This document shows positions 50,304-62,458 of a stretch of DNA of 64,000 nt, in pieces. Each line of letters begins with the position of its first letter. Position 1 is the first letter of the stretch. The stretch covers positions 620,001-684,000 of the forward strand of contig NW_006917098.1 of assembly GCF_000516985.1 (NCBI RefSeq). The letters run 5' to 3'. A program made the translations under genes and the position numbers. A model generated the notes under the pieces. The model was not told the origin of the DNA. It saw only the letters and a list, made by a program, of their open reading frames with translations, and made no database searches. The stretch is from Pestalotiopsis fici W106-1 (lineage: Eukaryota; Ascomycota; Sordariomycetes; Amphisphaeriales; Sporocadaceae).

Positions 50304-51773
50304 ATGTCTTTGAGAAACTCAGCAAGTCGCAACTCCCGCCTGAACCGTTCAGGCGGTGCAGTAAGCGCCGCAATACAAAGCGAGTTTGAAATGGAAATGG
50401 AAATGGAAACAGAGCGACCAGAAGATCCCGTCCCCTCCTCGAAAGTGGAATCGACCTCCAGAGGGCGACGCGAAACCGCTAGTACTCCGACGTCGAGCCG
50501 CTCCAAGTCCTTGAAGCGCAGTAAAAGTATAGCAAGATTGAGCGAACGACGAAAAAGCATCAGTCGGAGAGACAGTACCCATGCAAAGGAGGACGAGGAC
50601 GAGAAGCTCATGAAATTCGTCGATAAACTCGCCACGGAGCGCGAGGAGCGCGAAAAGGTCGACAAGAGAGTGGAAGAACTGGAAGCCGAGCTTGCGGCGC
50701 TCAAGACTTCAAGCGCTGCGACCGAGCATGGACTCAAGCAGTCTTTGGGAAATACACAGACGCAACTGAGCCAGCTGCAGGAAGCTGAGAAACAAAGGGG
50801 CAAGGAGCAAGTTGCCGAAGCCACCAAGCTCGGAAAGTCTCAGCAGGATCTAGCCGAGTCCCAGAAGAAACTGGCAGAGATGGAGGGGAGGCACGACTTT
50901 GTACGGGGAGCCCTCGATGCACTCAGGACTTCAAGTGCGCTTGAATCAGTACAGATATCAGCGCTCAAGAAAGATATCGAGACAGTAATGAAGGAAAGAG
51001 ATGTGGCGTTGCAACAATCACGGCTTACGATGCGCGCTCAAAAGGAGCATACCGCCACTTCCTCAAAGCTCAAGGATATCCAGTCGGAGCAGAAAATAGC
51101 CCAGGAAAGGGAGAAGGTCTTGATAAAAGAGCGCGACGCTGCAGTCTCCAAGCAGAAAAAACTCAAAACCGACATGATTGAGCTCGAGAAACAACACAAA
51201 TCCGACATGACTGAGCTCCGGGAAGCTTCCAAGCCTATTTCGCGCATGGTTGTGATTTGCGTCGACTGCAGCGGAAGCCTATCTCGTGTCATTGGCGAGA
51301 TTCAGCAGTGCTACCGAGATGTGGTTCTGTATCTCAAGGCCAAGTGCAGCGATGCCAGGGTTGCTGTCATCATGCACGGAAGCTCCCGCCAGACCGTTCA
51401 CCGCCCTCATGTCATTTCGCAGAGGACATTGACCTTTCTGCGGGACACGGGCAACGCTGGTAGCGAAGACTATGCCTACTGTCTTGGCGAGGCTCACAAG
51501 ATCTTGGCGCGCGAGGTAGCTGACAGAAAGGTCGTGGTCATGATTGGCGATGGTGACGCACAATACAAGTCTGAATGGGATCTCAAAAGCGCCGTCCAAT
51601 ACCTTTCTGCCAATCAAATCCCCGCCCACTCTATTGTCATTCCCAACGGAAAGCCTTGGTACAGCACTGGGGGAAACACCACTATGGGGTTAATTTCAAA
51701 GGATACTAGCGGTCGCACTGAGAGTAAGGATACCTACTTTTCGGTCCTGGACGAGTTTGTCGGTGGCAAGTGA
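50304..51773 (+). CDS. Coiled-coil protein with C-terminal VWA-like domain
   Basis: A single exon of 489 residues. Residues 1-90 are Ser/Arg-rich and disordered, with an EMEMEMETE acidic repeat near 29-37. From about 95 to 310 the sequence is a near-continuous coiled coil (heptads in VDKLATEREEREKVDKRVEE and on). From 315 it becomes an alpha/beta domain of the von Willebrand A type: VVICVDCSGSLSRVIGEI carries the MIDAS signature D321-x-S323-x-S325, followed by a helix, ARVAVIMHGSS, and VVVMIGDGDAQY with a further aspartate pair (Asp416/Asp418). I know no named family with this combination. VWA proteins often partner AAA+ ATPases, and the neighbour on the other strand is one. Function is unknown; the domain call is from motif only. 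An upstream in-frame extension to 50148 lacks coding character. Confidence 0.75.
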   Translation: MSLRNSASRNSRLNRSGGAVSAAIQSEFEMEMEMETERPEDPVPSSKVESTSRGRRETASTPTSSRSKSLKRSKSIARLSERRKSISRRDSTHAKEDEDEKLMKFVDKLATEREEREKVDKRVEELEAELAALKTSSAATEHGLKQSLGNTQTQLSQLQEAEKQRGKEQVAEATKLGKSQQDLAESQKKLAEMEGRHDFVRGALDALRTSSALESVQISALKKDIETVMKERDVALQQSRLTMRAQKEHTATSSKLKDIQSEQKIAQEREKVLIKERDAAVSKQKKLKTDMIELEKQHKSDMTELREASKPISRMVVICVDCSGSLSRVIGEIQQCYRDVVLYLKAKCSDARVAVIMHGSSRQTVHRPHVISQRTLTFLRDTGNAGSEDYAYCLGEAHKILAREVADRKVVVMIGDGDAQYKSEWDLKSAVQYLSANQIPAHSIVIPNGKPWYSTGGNTTMGLISKDTSGRTESKDTYFSVLDEFVGGK

Positions 51774-51967
51774 GTGATAGTTTGAACAGATGTTGTACCG
51801 GAATAGAAAAATAAATGTATTGTCAGGAGGAGTGAGCTCAGAATTATTGGGGAAATGATTGGCATTTGTATTCAATACGACTTTCTGTGATATATGGACA
51901 GTGATGGACATTCCTTCATATCTCAATACAACACTGACCAAAACAAGACTGACAAACATGCCGTGAA

Positions 51968-52456
51968 TTACGCATTGGGAATGTGTGCTGCAACCTCAAT
52001 CTCGACTCGCATATCATCCGCTCCCAGTCGAGCGACACCTACTGCCGTCCAGATGGGCTGATGATCCGGCATCCACTTTTTGAAGTTGCGCGCCATGGCC
52101 TGGAGAGCTTCGTCATTGAGGGGAAGGTGATACGAGTTGACGCGGTAGACCTGTGACCAGCCTTGGCCGCCGGCCGTCTTGAGCGTCAAGTCGACATTCT
52201 TGAAAGCCTGGTCGATTTGCTCATTGATCTCCTTGGGGAATTGGATCCCCTGCTTTTCCGGCCACCAGCCGCCTGGATATCCAGGGTCAGTCCAAGAAGA
52301 AGAAAAAAGTCTCTGCGTTGAAGCGAGAATGGAGTTGATGTCACCTTGACCGGAGCACTCAATCTTGTCTCCAATGCGGACTGCTTGCTTGTACCCGAGA
52401 TCCTTGGTGGCTTCCTCGCCGACGCCCGGGTAGTAGGAATACTGCAAATGGGCCAT
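51968..52456 (-). CDS. RidA/YjgF-family protein
   Basis: Two exons, 52456-52345 and 52272-51968, give 138 residues, normal for the family. RidA-type proteins are small trimeric deaminases that hydrolyse reactive enamine/imine intermediates from PLP enzymes; some fungal members have other roles. Landmarks are VRIGDKIECSGQG, PKEINEQIDQAFKNVDLTLK, VYRVNSYHLPL, HQPIWTAVGVARLG and VEIEVAAHIPN. The arginine that grips the substrate carboxylate in bacterial RidA (R in ...RxxV/A near the end) is not clearly conserved here, so activity is uncertain. The 72-base intron has no stop and keeps frame, so a retained form of 162 residues is possible; splicing restores the usual GQGGW spacing. Confidence 0.87.
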   Translation of the reverse strand: MAHLQYSYYPGVGEEATKDLGYKQAVRIGDKIECSGQGDINSILASTQRLFSSSWTDPGYPGGWWPEKQGIQFPKEINEQIDQAFKNVDLTLKTAGGQGWSQVYRVNSYHLPLNDEALQAMARNFKKWMPDHQPIWTAVGVARLGADDMRVEIEVAAHIPNA

Positions 52457-55400
52457 TTTGAATAAAGTCGTACTGTAGAAAGGGTATTTTCTTTTCGTTT
52501 CTCTTCCTTATTTTTGATGTGTTCCATGATAATCTTCTTCCCAACTACCAAGGGGATCGAGTTTCATTTATAGTCGCGATGAGCCACTTGAAAATAAGCA
52601 ATCTCAACATTGTCACAGGTCTTGCTTACGAATCTGAGCATTTTTAATCCGACTTTTGGTCATGTTGCCCAGAGGTCCATGCTTTTGATGGAGTTGAAAC
52701 GCCGCAGTCTGTTGGACTTGGCGCTTATGCTCTGCTCTTTCGATGCTGTACAGAAGCCCTGAAGCTTTTGCGCTGACTAATTTCCAACCCTACCACGACC
52801 AAGCCGCGAAAGAAAAACATATGAGCTAGGTAAGACCTGTGTTTCTCCTTGGCACGCGTCAGTTTATTGGAGTTCAACCTAAGCCGCCACTAGACTTCAA
52901 CGAACAACCTCATGGGCACGGAAGCCTTTGGAATCAGGTGGGGGATTTTGACTTTGACGGTCGCTTTTGAGACCACAATATATAATGCGCCTGTGCGCTC
53001 CCCTCTTCCCCACCACATTGATAGAGTAATCGTGGACGGTGGAATCATATACTACACCAACCATGTGGAATCAGCATCGACTTCAAATGCACGAGCAACG
53101 TGCAAATCGCCACTAGGTACAGCACAATCCCTTCATGCAGTAAATGAAGCAAAATACTCACGATCCGCATATTATTAATTCCGAATGAGTATTCATGATC
53201 ATATGGTACAGGGGCCTCTGTGCAGACCGAATCGGCAAAGTTTAGGTACACTATGGAGGCCCTGGTGAGAAAGGTGTGCGCATAGCTCAAATATTGCGTG
53301 GCTAAGTCCGATCTAATATACCATTTAATGATTTCCCGATGAAGATATAAAATAAACAAAATTTCTTTCTTTCAAGAAGAAATCAATCGACTAGAATCGG
53401 TGTCTGGGATAATGCGCGATGGCTTGAAGATATAGTCGTTGAGTTTCGACGTATGCTTCCTGTTAATAATGGTTCGCAAATCGTGGAGGTTATATTTTCT
53501 GGGATCAGCCACGACCGCAAGCGTCAATCAAAGTAAGACCTCGATACGGAGTTCTACGCCGGGGCTTTTATTGGCAGTGAGAGCCATTGCATTCAAACGG
53601 GCAATTGATGCTCATCGAAGTCGAGATCCATGTGTTTATATGGAATCGAAGACGGAACCACTGTCAGCTATTGCCCATCATGCTCATTCAAGACAACCTC
53701 TTGCTTGCGGTCCCCGGAGGATCTTCCTCTTGTTACGCCTCTCCTCTGAGGGAAGGCCTGAGTGGGCGGAATGATCTATCATGAGGTGCCAGCCAGGGGG
53801 CGAGTTCGTAGCTGCATGTGGTGCTGGTTCTGGTTGACAATATGGTTTGCATAGTTTCGACCACAGGATACTCTGCTGCCAAAGATGTGTACTCGATTTT
53901 GTCGAAATAGAAAGGCTGGCGAGACGCGAGTTGACGACGGCTACCGATAGACTGCATTATTTCTTCAGTTTTCTTCTCTATTGAGACTCAGTTGATGTAA
54001 TCGAATTAAACGTACCGAAAGAGTGTTTATGTAAATGATAGACGCTGTCGTCTACCGTCTCAATGGCCGTAGACAGACTACAAGCAGCTAGTGCCGTTGC
54101 CGTGGTGGAAGCAGCTGTCAGGCAGGGAATGTCAGCAATAGAAACCGAATCGTACTCTCGTGATATGAACCATACAGAAGTACTTGATGTTCAACGTTCA
54201 AAGCGCAGCCAAGCGCAAAGCCACTGTGGGCAGCTCGAGCATCAGTGTAGTTACGAGGACCCGGATCTTACCCAAATGAACCACCACAGCCATCAGAGCA
54301 AGGCGGGCGGTCGTCGTGACTTGTGACAAGTGTCCACTGCAGGACAGCAGGTTTCATTTGGACAGCTCTGATCTGTGGAATTTTTAGCAACCTTTCGACA
54401 GAAAAGGCGGCTCATGGACGATTCAGCCATGTCGAGAAGCCACTCGCGGTTCCCATGTCGCGTAGTTCATCATGCTCGACTGGGACAAGACGTATCACGT
54501 ATGCAAGTTTCGTGGCCTACATCTACCAGCCCATGAGCACCTCTGCTGGAGATCTTGCACGGTGACCTTTTGACTACCGATGCCTCCTGATCAGCGACAT
54601 CTCGTATCTTTTCACCATCGCCGAAGGGGTGCAGACGCCACATCTGACTTGCGTCGCCGTCAACACCTGGCGCAAGGCATTGCTCACATGGACTTTTGAC
54701 TGGCGGCGCGCTTGATTCTCATATGCCTGGCATCATCCCAGGATGGATATAAGCAGACCATCTTTCAGCTTGCCGATTTTGTAATCACTCTGAATTGAGA
54801 AGTGAAGTATTAACAAGACTAGGCAGTTGTTATTTCGCCACTAACAATGATTAGTTCACCTTTTAGGCTATTTTCTCCTGCATACTACTCTGGATACTGC
54901 GTACCAGGTAAGTAAGGAAGTGGCCTGGTCTGTCTTCAAAATTCGGCACATTTCTCCAAAGCTAATGATTGAGTGTAACCCCCCAGACTCATCAGATAAG
55001 AGCCGTACGCACTACAATGTAGTACAAAGTTACGCACGGGAAGAGCAAGGCCTTGGCAGCGTGTGGAGCAGAAGGATTCTCACCGCCGTCATAACATTGG
55101 TTGAAGCAGGGGGCCATTCGTTTAACATTCGGCGACTCGCATGGCGCCTGGATCATGTGAGTTTAATAAAGCTTGGGCAATAGACACAATCCAGCGCACG
55201 TGGGTTCTTCTGCGCATCGCCAATATTTCCGCTCTCGGCACGCTCAGAAATCAATATCTTTTCCCTTCATGGTGTCATTGTTAGACCAATCGCAACATAT
55301 TTCCAGGTGTTCGTCATGAAAGATAAGCCACGTCAAGATTCATAAAAGAAGAGGTTCAAGTCTCCCCCAAGCGCCGCTGATCAAACGCTCTAGTCGTAAG

Positions 55401-56656
55401 CGCTTGCCGGACGCCGTTGCTAAGGGGACTACCCGCAACAGGAAAAAGCATCAAAGAATAGACAATAGGCAGTCTATATTAGCAAGACCGTTCATACTAC
55501 TGTAGTACAAAAGTAGTGACCACTGACGACAACAAAAAAATCGGCCTAGATTAGTACGCCCGTTCCTGATAATTGAAAGGATCGCGCCGAGAGGCATCGC
55601 GCCGGACAAGACTTCAAAAAACATCACAAGATTGAGACAAACTCTAGGTCGGTGGGGGCAGACGTCGGGAATCTCAAAGTCTCCGTTGCGGAGTACAACC
55701 GGCCGCCGGGCACAGCCGCCGCGCAGCAACAACAAAAAAAAGTCTTGGATATTGAGCCCAAAAGAGACTTTATCATCTTAATCGACAACCCACGTGCAAT
55801 GATGAGCAGCAGGGTGTCTCTCCCGTCTTTCCGCAAATCCGAACAACCCGGCAGGGAAGGCTCCTCATACACGCTCTCTCTCTTTCACTCTTGTACGGAC
55901 TCGGACTCGGAGGGGAAGATCAAGAGATTTGCCAAGAATAGGGGACCAAATAGTGCCCCGGGTCTCGAAGGTTCCAGATTCTTGATTCTTGGGGGGGAAA
56001 AGGATAGAAGAACGTTTGCGGCAAGGCCCTCAAAAGAACTGTACATTCCCAAATAGACGCGATGATACCTGATAACGAAGGTGGCCAACTTATCTAGGCT
56101 TTGCTGGGTAATCTCTTGGCTCGTCTTGGTGCTAAAGATGCCGGTATTTGAATTTTGCAGGAGCTTAGGCAATTGGGATCAGCGGGTTTTTGGCGGGCAT
56201 ACGACGCTGGCAATGACCCCCCAAACTCCCCCTAGCAAAAAGTATAGAGTTCAACGCCAGGACGTTATCGGTGCTGGCTTTTGGGAACCCCTGAATCCGC
56301 GAACCTTCTCTGCTCCTCATGCCCAACCTGACTGCCCATCCACAGCCCATTGGTAGCCCATGGGCCCGGTGTTTCGGGTCCTCGGGAGGCAAATCAATCA
56401 CCACATGGGCGCAGCGGGTCCTCCCCCCAAAAATCCTTTTTGGGTGTGAACCAGAACGTCGGTAGATTTTAATCTATTTTACCTTCGTCTTGATCTTGTC
56501 ATTGCTCCTCATTGCTGCTACTGTACACGTTTTTTGAGTTGCCACTTCTCCCCGACAGGTGGATCTGTCTTTCCCCTTGAGCAACGAGGATGTTGATTCA
56601 GTTGATTGATAGTACTCTGTGATTTGTTCTGCACTCCAAAGAAAATGAACAAAGGG

Positions 56657-56676
56657 AAAAAAAAAAAAAAAAAAAC
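56657..56676. repeat. Poly(A) tract, 20 bases
   Basis: Uninterrupted run of A in non-coding DNA. Confidence 0.9.
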
Positions 56677-56878
56677 GCGCATAAGCAGGACAGAGTAAGA
56701 TTTTAATGCTGCGCATCGATGGAGTCTCTGATAAATAACCCACATGAAGTCTCCCAATCAATATTGTTACATAACATACCCTTGTGTCGAATGCACATAA
56801 TCATATACTAGTACTACGGATAAACGATGGCAAAAAGAGCAAGGGTAATAATGAAAAAGCAAAACACACACATACATA

Positions 56879-56910
56879 GTACACACACACACACACACAC
56901 TGACACACAC
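56879..56910. repeat. AC dinucleotide microsatellite
   Basis: Ten or more AC units with one TG interruption in non-coding DNA; a probable length-variable marker. Confidence 0.85.
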
Positions 56911-58140
56911 CAGCCAAGGCCCGAATCGAAAGCAGCTGGCAGAAGAAAGCAAATTGTGATGAGGGCTTGAATGGAACGCGCCTTGCAGAATGCGCAATAG
57001 CCGCAGACAACGGTAACGGCCAATCCTTCCCGGAAAAGATAGGCGTCACTATACCAAGTGGATAAGAAATCACTGCTTAGATCGACATTTCGAGATCCCG
57101 GATTTAGATCCCGGTCACCTTGCCCCGGCCCATTGACCAATCGATAGACCGGAGCTTGGCGACACATGCCAGAACAAGACACATGGCCGCCCTGCCTCGC
57201 AACCATGGTGTACTTGTGGGTAGTGGTTCTAGTGGCAGCAGCCTCTCTTTTAGTGTTTCTGCGGGTTCCCCTGATTTCTGCATCGTTGTTGTTGAAGAGA
57301 GGGGGGACACACCTCGGGAAGAAAACGAGATGGATGAATGCTTGTTCCTAGCTACGCCTACCCTCAAACTACCTTAGCTTGACAGCCCACGACAGGAGCC
57401 GGCCGGCACCCGAGGGCACCTTTGCAGACTTGGGCGTCTGGCGTGTTGTGGCTGGCTTGGCTCACGTCTCTTTGACCTCCCGTGAGGATTACGACACTTT
57501 CTCGTAAGCTTTCCCCCCTCGAAAGAGATCATCATCTGAATGTTACGCTACGAACAATCTCGCCATCTATCGTATCTACCGAATACTATCAGATATCAGA
57601 TCTTTTCCCATTGAGCATTCCAAGGGGGCCCGCGAGTAGTATACTGGTCTGGCATTAATCGAACTACTAGACGAGCTGAGCATGGAAGACCAGAGCAGAG
57701 TCCACAAAATTGCCGGATCCAGAGCAGAGGTTACATTGAAGTGAGCACGCAGTGGCCCTGCGCTTGCTTGCATTCGGCATCTAGGGCTGGTAATCTCGCG
57801 AGAGGCATCGCACCCTGGGCCCTGGCATGGCTCTGCTCTCTCTTTCTGTCTGGTACCAGGTGGAGCGACATGTCCGCCGATCAAGAGACGTCCGATCCGG
57901 ACCCGCCATCAGAATAGAACCTAGGCCTAGGCAAAAATGGACCACTTTTTGACACCCTGGAGATGAAATATCTAGAAAGGCACATCCAGTCCTCTGGTGC
58001 AACTCTGGTTTTCTCTCTCTGATGGTATTTCCGGTCTTTCCTTGTGTTATATATCCACATGTCGCTCCTTGTCCTTTGATTCTAAACACCACCACCACCA
58101 AAAAAGGGGATCCGCCAGTAAAAGGCACGCTGCTGTCACC

Positions 58141-59593
58141 ATGGCCGTCGAGAACCGCGGGCCACAGTTGCTGGTGGTATGCATCACGCTGTTGACGATT
58201 GCCATTATTTCCATGTCCTTGAGAATCTTTACGAGAGTATTCATCGTCAAGGGTTTCGGTAGAGATGACTTTTTGATGGTCTTTGCCTCTGTAAGTGATA
58301 TACAATATTCCTGTTACATCGAATTAAATCACCCAGTTTGCTAACACCATATCTCTTTTGCAGATTTCATTCACTCTTTTCGTTACTTGTGCCATTACCG
58401 GCGTTCACTATGGAACTGGAAGGCATCATAAAGACCTTAGCACCCCACAAATTGAAACAGCAATGAAGGTTGGTGCAAATGTGCTGCTCTTGGCACGACA
58501 TGATATGGCATACTGACTTTTGGACAATAGTACTGGTGGCTTTGCTATATTTGGTACTGCGTTTCAATGATTACTTCAAAACTCTCCATCGGCGTTTTCC
58601 TGCTTCGAATCACGGTCCAACGCATTCACCACTACATTCTCTATCTGGCCATGTTTTGCTCGGTTCTTACCGGCCTCGTGTTTTTCTTTGTCACTCTGTT
58701 TCAGTGCAACCCCATTACCTACTTTTGGTACAAGTCGGGACAGGAGGGAACTTGTGTCGACGCGGGCATCATCGCAGCCCTCACGTACCTGTACAGCGCC
58801 ATCAGTGTGATTGCCGATTTTACTTTTGCCCTCTTGCCGCTCCACATGATTCGTGGGCTGCAGATGAACCGGAGGACCAAGTATGCTCTCATTCCAATTC
58901 TAGGAATGGGTTGCGTGGCTAGTATCGCCGTCGTTGTCCGCTTTGCCTACATCGAGAACTTTAAAGATCCAGACTTTCTCTGTAAGAGGCCCCATGGACG
59001 CGTCGACTCAGCTGAACCATTAAACTAACCTTTGTATCTCAGGGGCAACCTTGGACATTGCCGTTTGGTCGACAACCGAACAGGGTCTTGCCATCACGGC
59101 CGGCAGTCTCGCCTCACTTCAACCTCTCGCCAAGACCGTGGGTCAAAAGATGGGCATCTGGCAGACGCAGGGACGTACTGGCCGCAGCGCCAGCGACATG
59201 CACGCACGCACCTTTGGCAGCAACCAGATGTCGCGCAACAAGAAGAGTCGGTCGGCCAAGGACTCGTACGGCATGACGACGTTCGACATTGACGACGCCG
59301 AGGAAGGGGGCGTCTATCATCAGGGCGACAGCGACAAGGCGCACCCGGGCAAGAACCAAATCGTCCTTACCCGCGAGGTGGATATCACGACGAATGACAA
59401 TACCACCACCGGCACCGGCGCCACAAATACCAAATCGTCGAAGCGCACCAGCCGCCTGTGGGCGGTTGCCGAGTCAAAGGCCAACGAGAGCGAGGAGGAG
59501 CTCACGGGCAAGTCGCCAAAGGATTCATATCTTGAGCAATTGGTGGTGCCACGAAGCTTCCTCGCGGACGAAAAGTCGTCGCAAAAGTTTTGA
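58141..59593 (+). CDS. Fungal rhodopsin-domain (PTH11-like) seven-helix membrane protein
   Basis: Four exons, 58141-58290, 58364-58468, 58531-58981 and 59043-59593, give 418 residues. The first ~280 residues contain seven hydrophobic helices, with the family's landmarks: LRIFTRVFIVKGFGRDDFLM after helix 1, YCVSMITSKLSIGVFLLRI, FFFVTLFQCNPITYFW, ALTYLYSAISVIADFTFALL and WATLDIAVWSTTEQGLAI after helix 6. This is the fungal rhodopsin/PTH11-related integral membrane family at the plasma membrane, lacking the CFEM domain. Some relatives sense surfaces or ligands in pathogens; no ligand is known for most. The ~130-residue cytoplasmic tail is hydrophilic with many Ser/Thr and basic clusters (RNKKSRSAKDSYGMTTFDI), consistent with regulated signalling. 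The second intron has a weak GTTGGT donor. Confidence 0.9.
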
Positions 59594-60061
59594 AATTTTT
59601 ATACTGGTTAATAGTTAATATACCCTTCAAGCAACAAGGACGGCATTTTCGATTCTTCCCATACTTCTTTTCTCTGTGAAACACTTTGCTCATCGTGTGA
59701 TAACTGTGACACCCTTTGCCATGACACCTTGGGTTCAACCCGTGGACTAAAATGGAGACTACCCACCACGATGGCTACAATAATGAATAATTGGCATACA
59801 TACGGATACTTATTACTCAGCCCTGTTCAGGGGCTACCAAAGTCCGTATGAACCTGGTGCTGGAAATTCCCAACCAGCCTAGCTCGTAGTCTAGGCACCA
59901 GTTCCAACATGTGTGGGGTCGAGCTGACAGTTTCCTTGCTGAGACATGCGCCACCTCATCACTCTTCATCCACCCTTTGAATATTTGCAGTCCCACGACA
60001 ACGACGACGCCAAGAGTCTCTCTCCTGTCTCTTCTCTTCTATTTGCCGCGATTCAAAGAAC
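59594..60061. promoter_or_regulatory. Intergenic region upstream of the TLDc-like gene
   Basis: About 470 bases holding the end of the receptor transcript and the promoter of the next gene. No gene is seen. Confidence 0.4.
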
Positions 60062-61890
60062 ATGGCATCGTTGATTGGTAGATTTCTAAATCACCTTGCC
60101 CTCGGGCCCCTGGAACGCAAAGTGACTGAATATCTCAACGCAGCCACCTGTGGTACGTTGACAAAGTCTTCCGGGTTTTTGATGGATTTGCTCGACTTTG
60201 GATCTGACCTATACCCAAAGACTCTGTGGCTTCCGATCTGGGAAAGGTACTTTTGCCGCAACGGTGGAGAGCACGAGGGCATTTGCAGGTAATCTTTGGC
60301 CAGTACTGCATTCAAGACTCAGCAGGCGAGAAATGTAAGCCTTTAAACTGTCATGCTTGTTGTTGATGAAAAGATGAAAGAAGATGACTACTTATTATTA
60401 TGGCAAGACTGGAATGAGGATAGCTTTCGTAACCATATTCGAAGTGCGCATCCAGAGTCTATAATCTCCGACGGCGCGGTCCGGCTTCTCTGGAGGAGTT
60501 TCCACTTTTACGCCTATCATCCATTCCCACGCCATCCTCAACAGGTGACCAACCTTGACTTTGACGCATTTCACCGCGCAGCTCTGCTCGTCGTTTTTCA
60601 ATGTGATTCCCTCCTGGGCACTCGTGAGCTGGACTGGTTCTGGCGCCACGATGCAGCTTTCTTTCACAATGCCTGTTTTGCGCGGGTATTCAGGAGTTTG
60701 GCGGTGCCAGAGACTGCAACAATAGAGCAAGGCAAGTCTGTTAATCAAGTGAATGATGTGACACCTTCCTTGAGCGATGCCATGGATGTCCTGGTCATGG
60801 TCGGCCCTCAATTCATACATGCGATGCCTTCAGAAAGACAACTCGAAACTGTCGCACGGAGACTATTCATCAGCGGGCCAGCTGCAGAGCGAGGGTCAGC
60901 GAGGCGAGAAGACGTGTCGAACCTAATGGAATTGTTGCTGAGACTCGAATTGAACGAAGAAAAATGGGGCTCCTATTATCATTACGGTCATATTCTGCAA
61001 GCCGACCCGGCAAATGAAGAGTTTACCGAGGCCTTGGTTGATGCTCTAATGGGTGGTGAGAACAAACAGGTCATGACGCCGGAGCAGCTTCTTGAGGCAA
61101 CATGCCTATTCGTGAGTATATGCAACAACTTTCAAAGGGGACTCTTTCTAAATCTTGTTGGCAGCCCAATCTTCCATTGAGATTTCAGCAGTTATGGGCT
61201 GTCTTGTTTCAACCTCCAATGGAATCACCTTGCTCGCTCCCGGCTGCATCAACTCACATTAGGGAAGGAGTCATCTCCCTCTTTCTTCCTCGACTTTCAT
61301 TTGAGATCGATTTCCGCCCGAGAGAGGATAATCAGGATACCCGCATTACATTCGCAGAAGTCCTGGTGTCACTAGACTCATCCAATTTGGAAATGAGCTC
61401 TTTGAACAAAGCCCTCTCACTCCATTCCTCGGATCACGTTGTGCTGTTCACTGGTGACACCGAATCGACTCGGAGGGCTGTCATGGGCGTCTATCTACCA
61501 GCACCCTCATCAGTGATCAACTATAGCCTGGGACATACATGGCAAAGGTCCTCGCATGTGTTTTTCCAGTTGCTGCCCACTTTCCGGTTGCTATGGGGGA
61601 CAAAGTCGTATGCCCGACTGGCAGATTTAATCAACACAAGAGACAAAAAGACGTCTCCGGGAGATGATATGCAAATCGACAACCCAAAAACTCTTACCGT
61701 GCCTTATTGGATAGGAGATGCTTCAGGCGAGGGCGTCCGGCTAAAGATTGACCCCGAGAAGAGAACGGTGGCACTCACTGGCGGCGACGCACAACTTCGA
61801 ACAGACTTGAAAACAAAAAGAAGCAATGAAGTCGCCGAGGAGGACGAAGTTTTGATTCAGAATGCTCGGATGAACCTATTCACCGTCTAG
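60062..61890 (+). CDS. TLDc-like domain protein, N-terminal exons unresolved
   Basis: ATG at 60062 begins MASLIGRFLNHLALGPLERK and stays open to about 60290. The next coding block runs from about 60383 (MKEDDYLLLWQDWNEDSFRN) to 61111, then a canonical intron (61112-61164, GTGAGT...GGCAG) leads to the last exon 61165-61890. How the first part joins the second is not clear: GTAC and GTAAGC donors exist near 60246 and 60338, but I could not fix phases. The middle has an EF-hand-like or helical region (DGAVRLLWRSFHFYAYHPFP, LLGTRELDWFWRHDAAFF). The C-terminal third reads HVVLFTGDTESTRRAVMGVY, SSHVFFQLLPTFRLLWG and PYWIGDASGEGVRLKIDPEK, matching the TLDc fold, linked in eukaryotes to oxidative stress resistance and V-ATPase regulation. 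The family call is moderate. Confidence 0.6.
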
Positions 61891-62458
61891 ATCAGTCAAC
61901 CCACCTACACCGAGCTTCTAATGACTTGACTAGATCAAGACTCGGGTGTGCCATTTCATATCTCTTTTTTTTTTATGCTTCCAAGACGCCGCCGAATTCG
62001 CTTTCCTCGGTTTTCCTTCTTGCGATTGAATTATCCTGGTATTACGTCAAGCACTCCACGGGATCCGGGCTATAGCATTAAGCAACGGGGCACAGCAACA
62101 GCCTTGGGTATGCCGGTATGAGCGGGTCGCCCGGTCCCGGTATATACATACTAAAACGGACTTTTCGAGAATGCCGAGAAGAGCGCTACATTTTCCGGAT
62201 CAGATTGGAGAAGATATTGCACGATTACCAAGCCGCGTTTCGGCGTCGAAAAGAAATAATATGATTTGGCGAGATCTGCTTACGATACCCCGATCTCTGC
62301 GCGGGGCTCGATCGGAATGCAACGATGTTCATCTTGTGTCACCCCAACGACCATCTATAAACTGCCGTACTTGCATGCACAATCATGCGAGCTCAATATT
62401 TCCTTCCGATTTCACCAGAAGTGGATTGAATTAGGCCAACCTCATCTACACATTAACA
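61891..62458. promoter_or_regulatory. Intergenic region with TATA-like promoter
   Basis: About 570 bases between the TLDc-like gene and the next gene, same strand. A TATATACATA element near 62140 may be a TATA box for the reductase-like gene, though it lies about 310 bases before its ATG. Confidence 0.3.

Larger units (their letters stand above)
52457..58140. other. 5.7 kb region without a clear gene
   Basis: The largest gene-poor stretch in the window. Minus-strand fragments at about 53590-54400 look protein-like and have splice-like signals, and a + strand fragment near 54580-54710 reads LISDISYLFTIAEGVQTPHL then TWRKALLTWTFDWRRA. None connects into a complete gene. There is a poly(A) run at 56657-56676 and an AC microsatellite at 56881-56900. 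The last ~1 kb should contain the promoter and leader of the receptor gene. Confidence 0.45.

Noticed and set aside
55652..56056. 134-codon + strand frame
   Set aside because: Begins with GTG rather than ATG, is low-complexity and has no splice context or recognisable domain.
57104..57377. Overlapping short frames upstream of the receptor gene
   Set aside because: Low-complexity Ser/Gly text on both strands; best seen as promoter or leader sequence.
59740..59765. tRNA-like B-box (GGGTTCAACCC)
   Set aside because: No T-stem pairing, no A-box at the right distance and no cloverleaf can be drawn.
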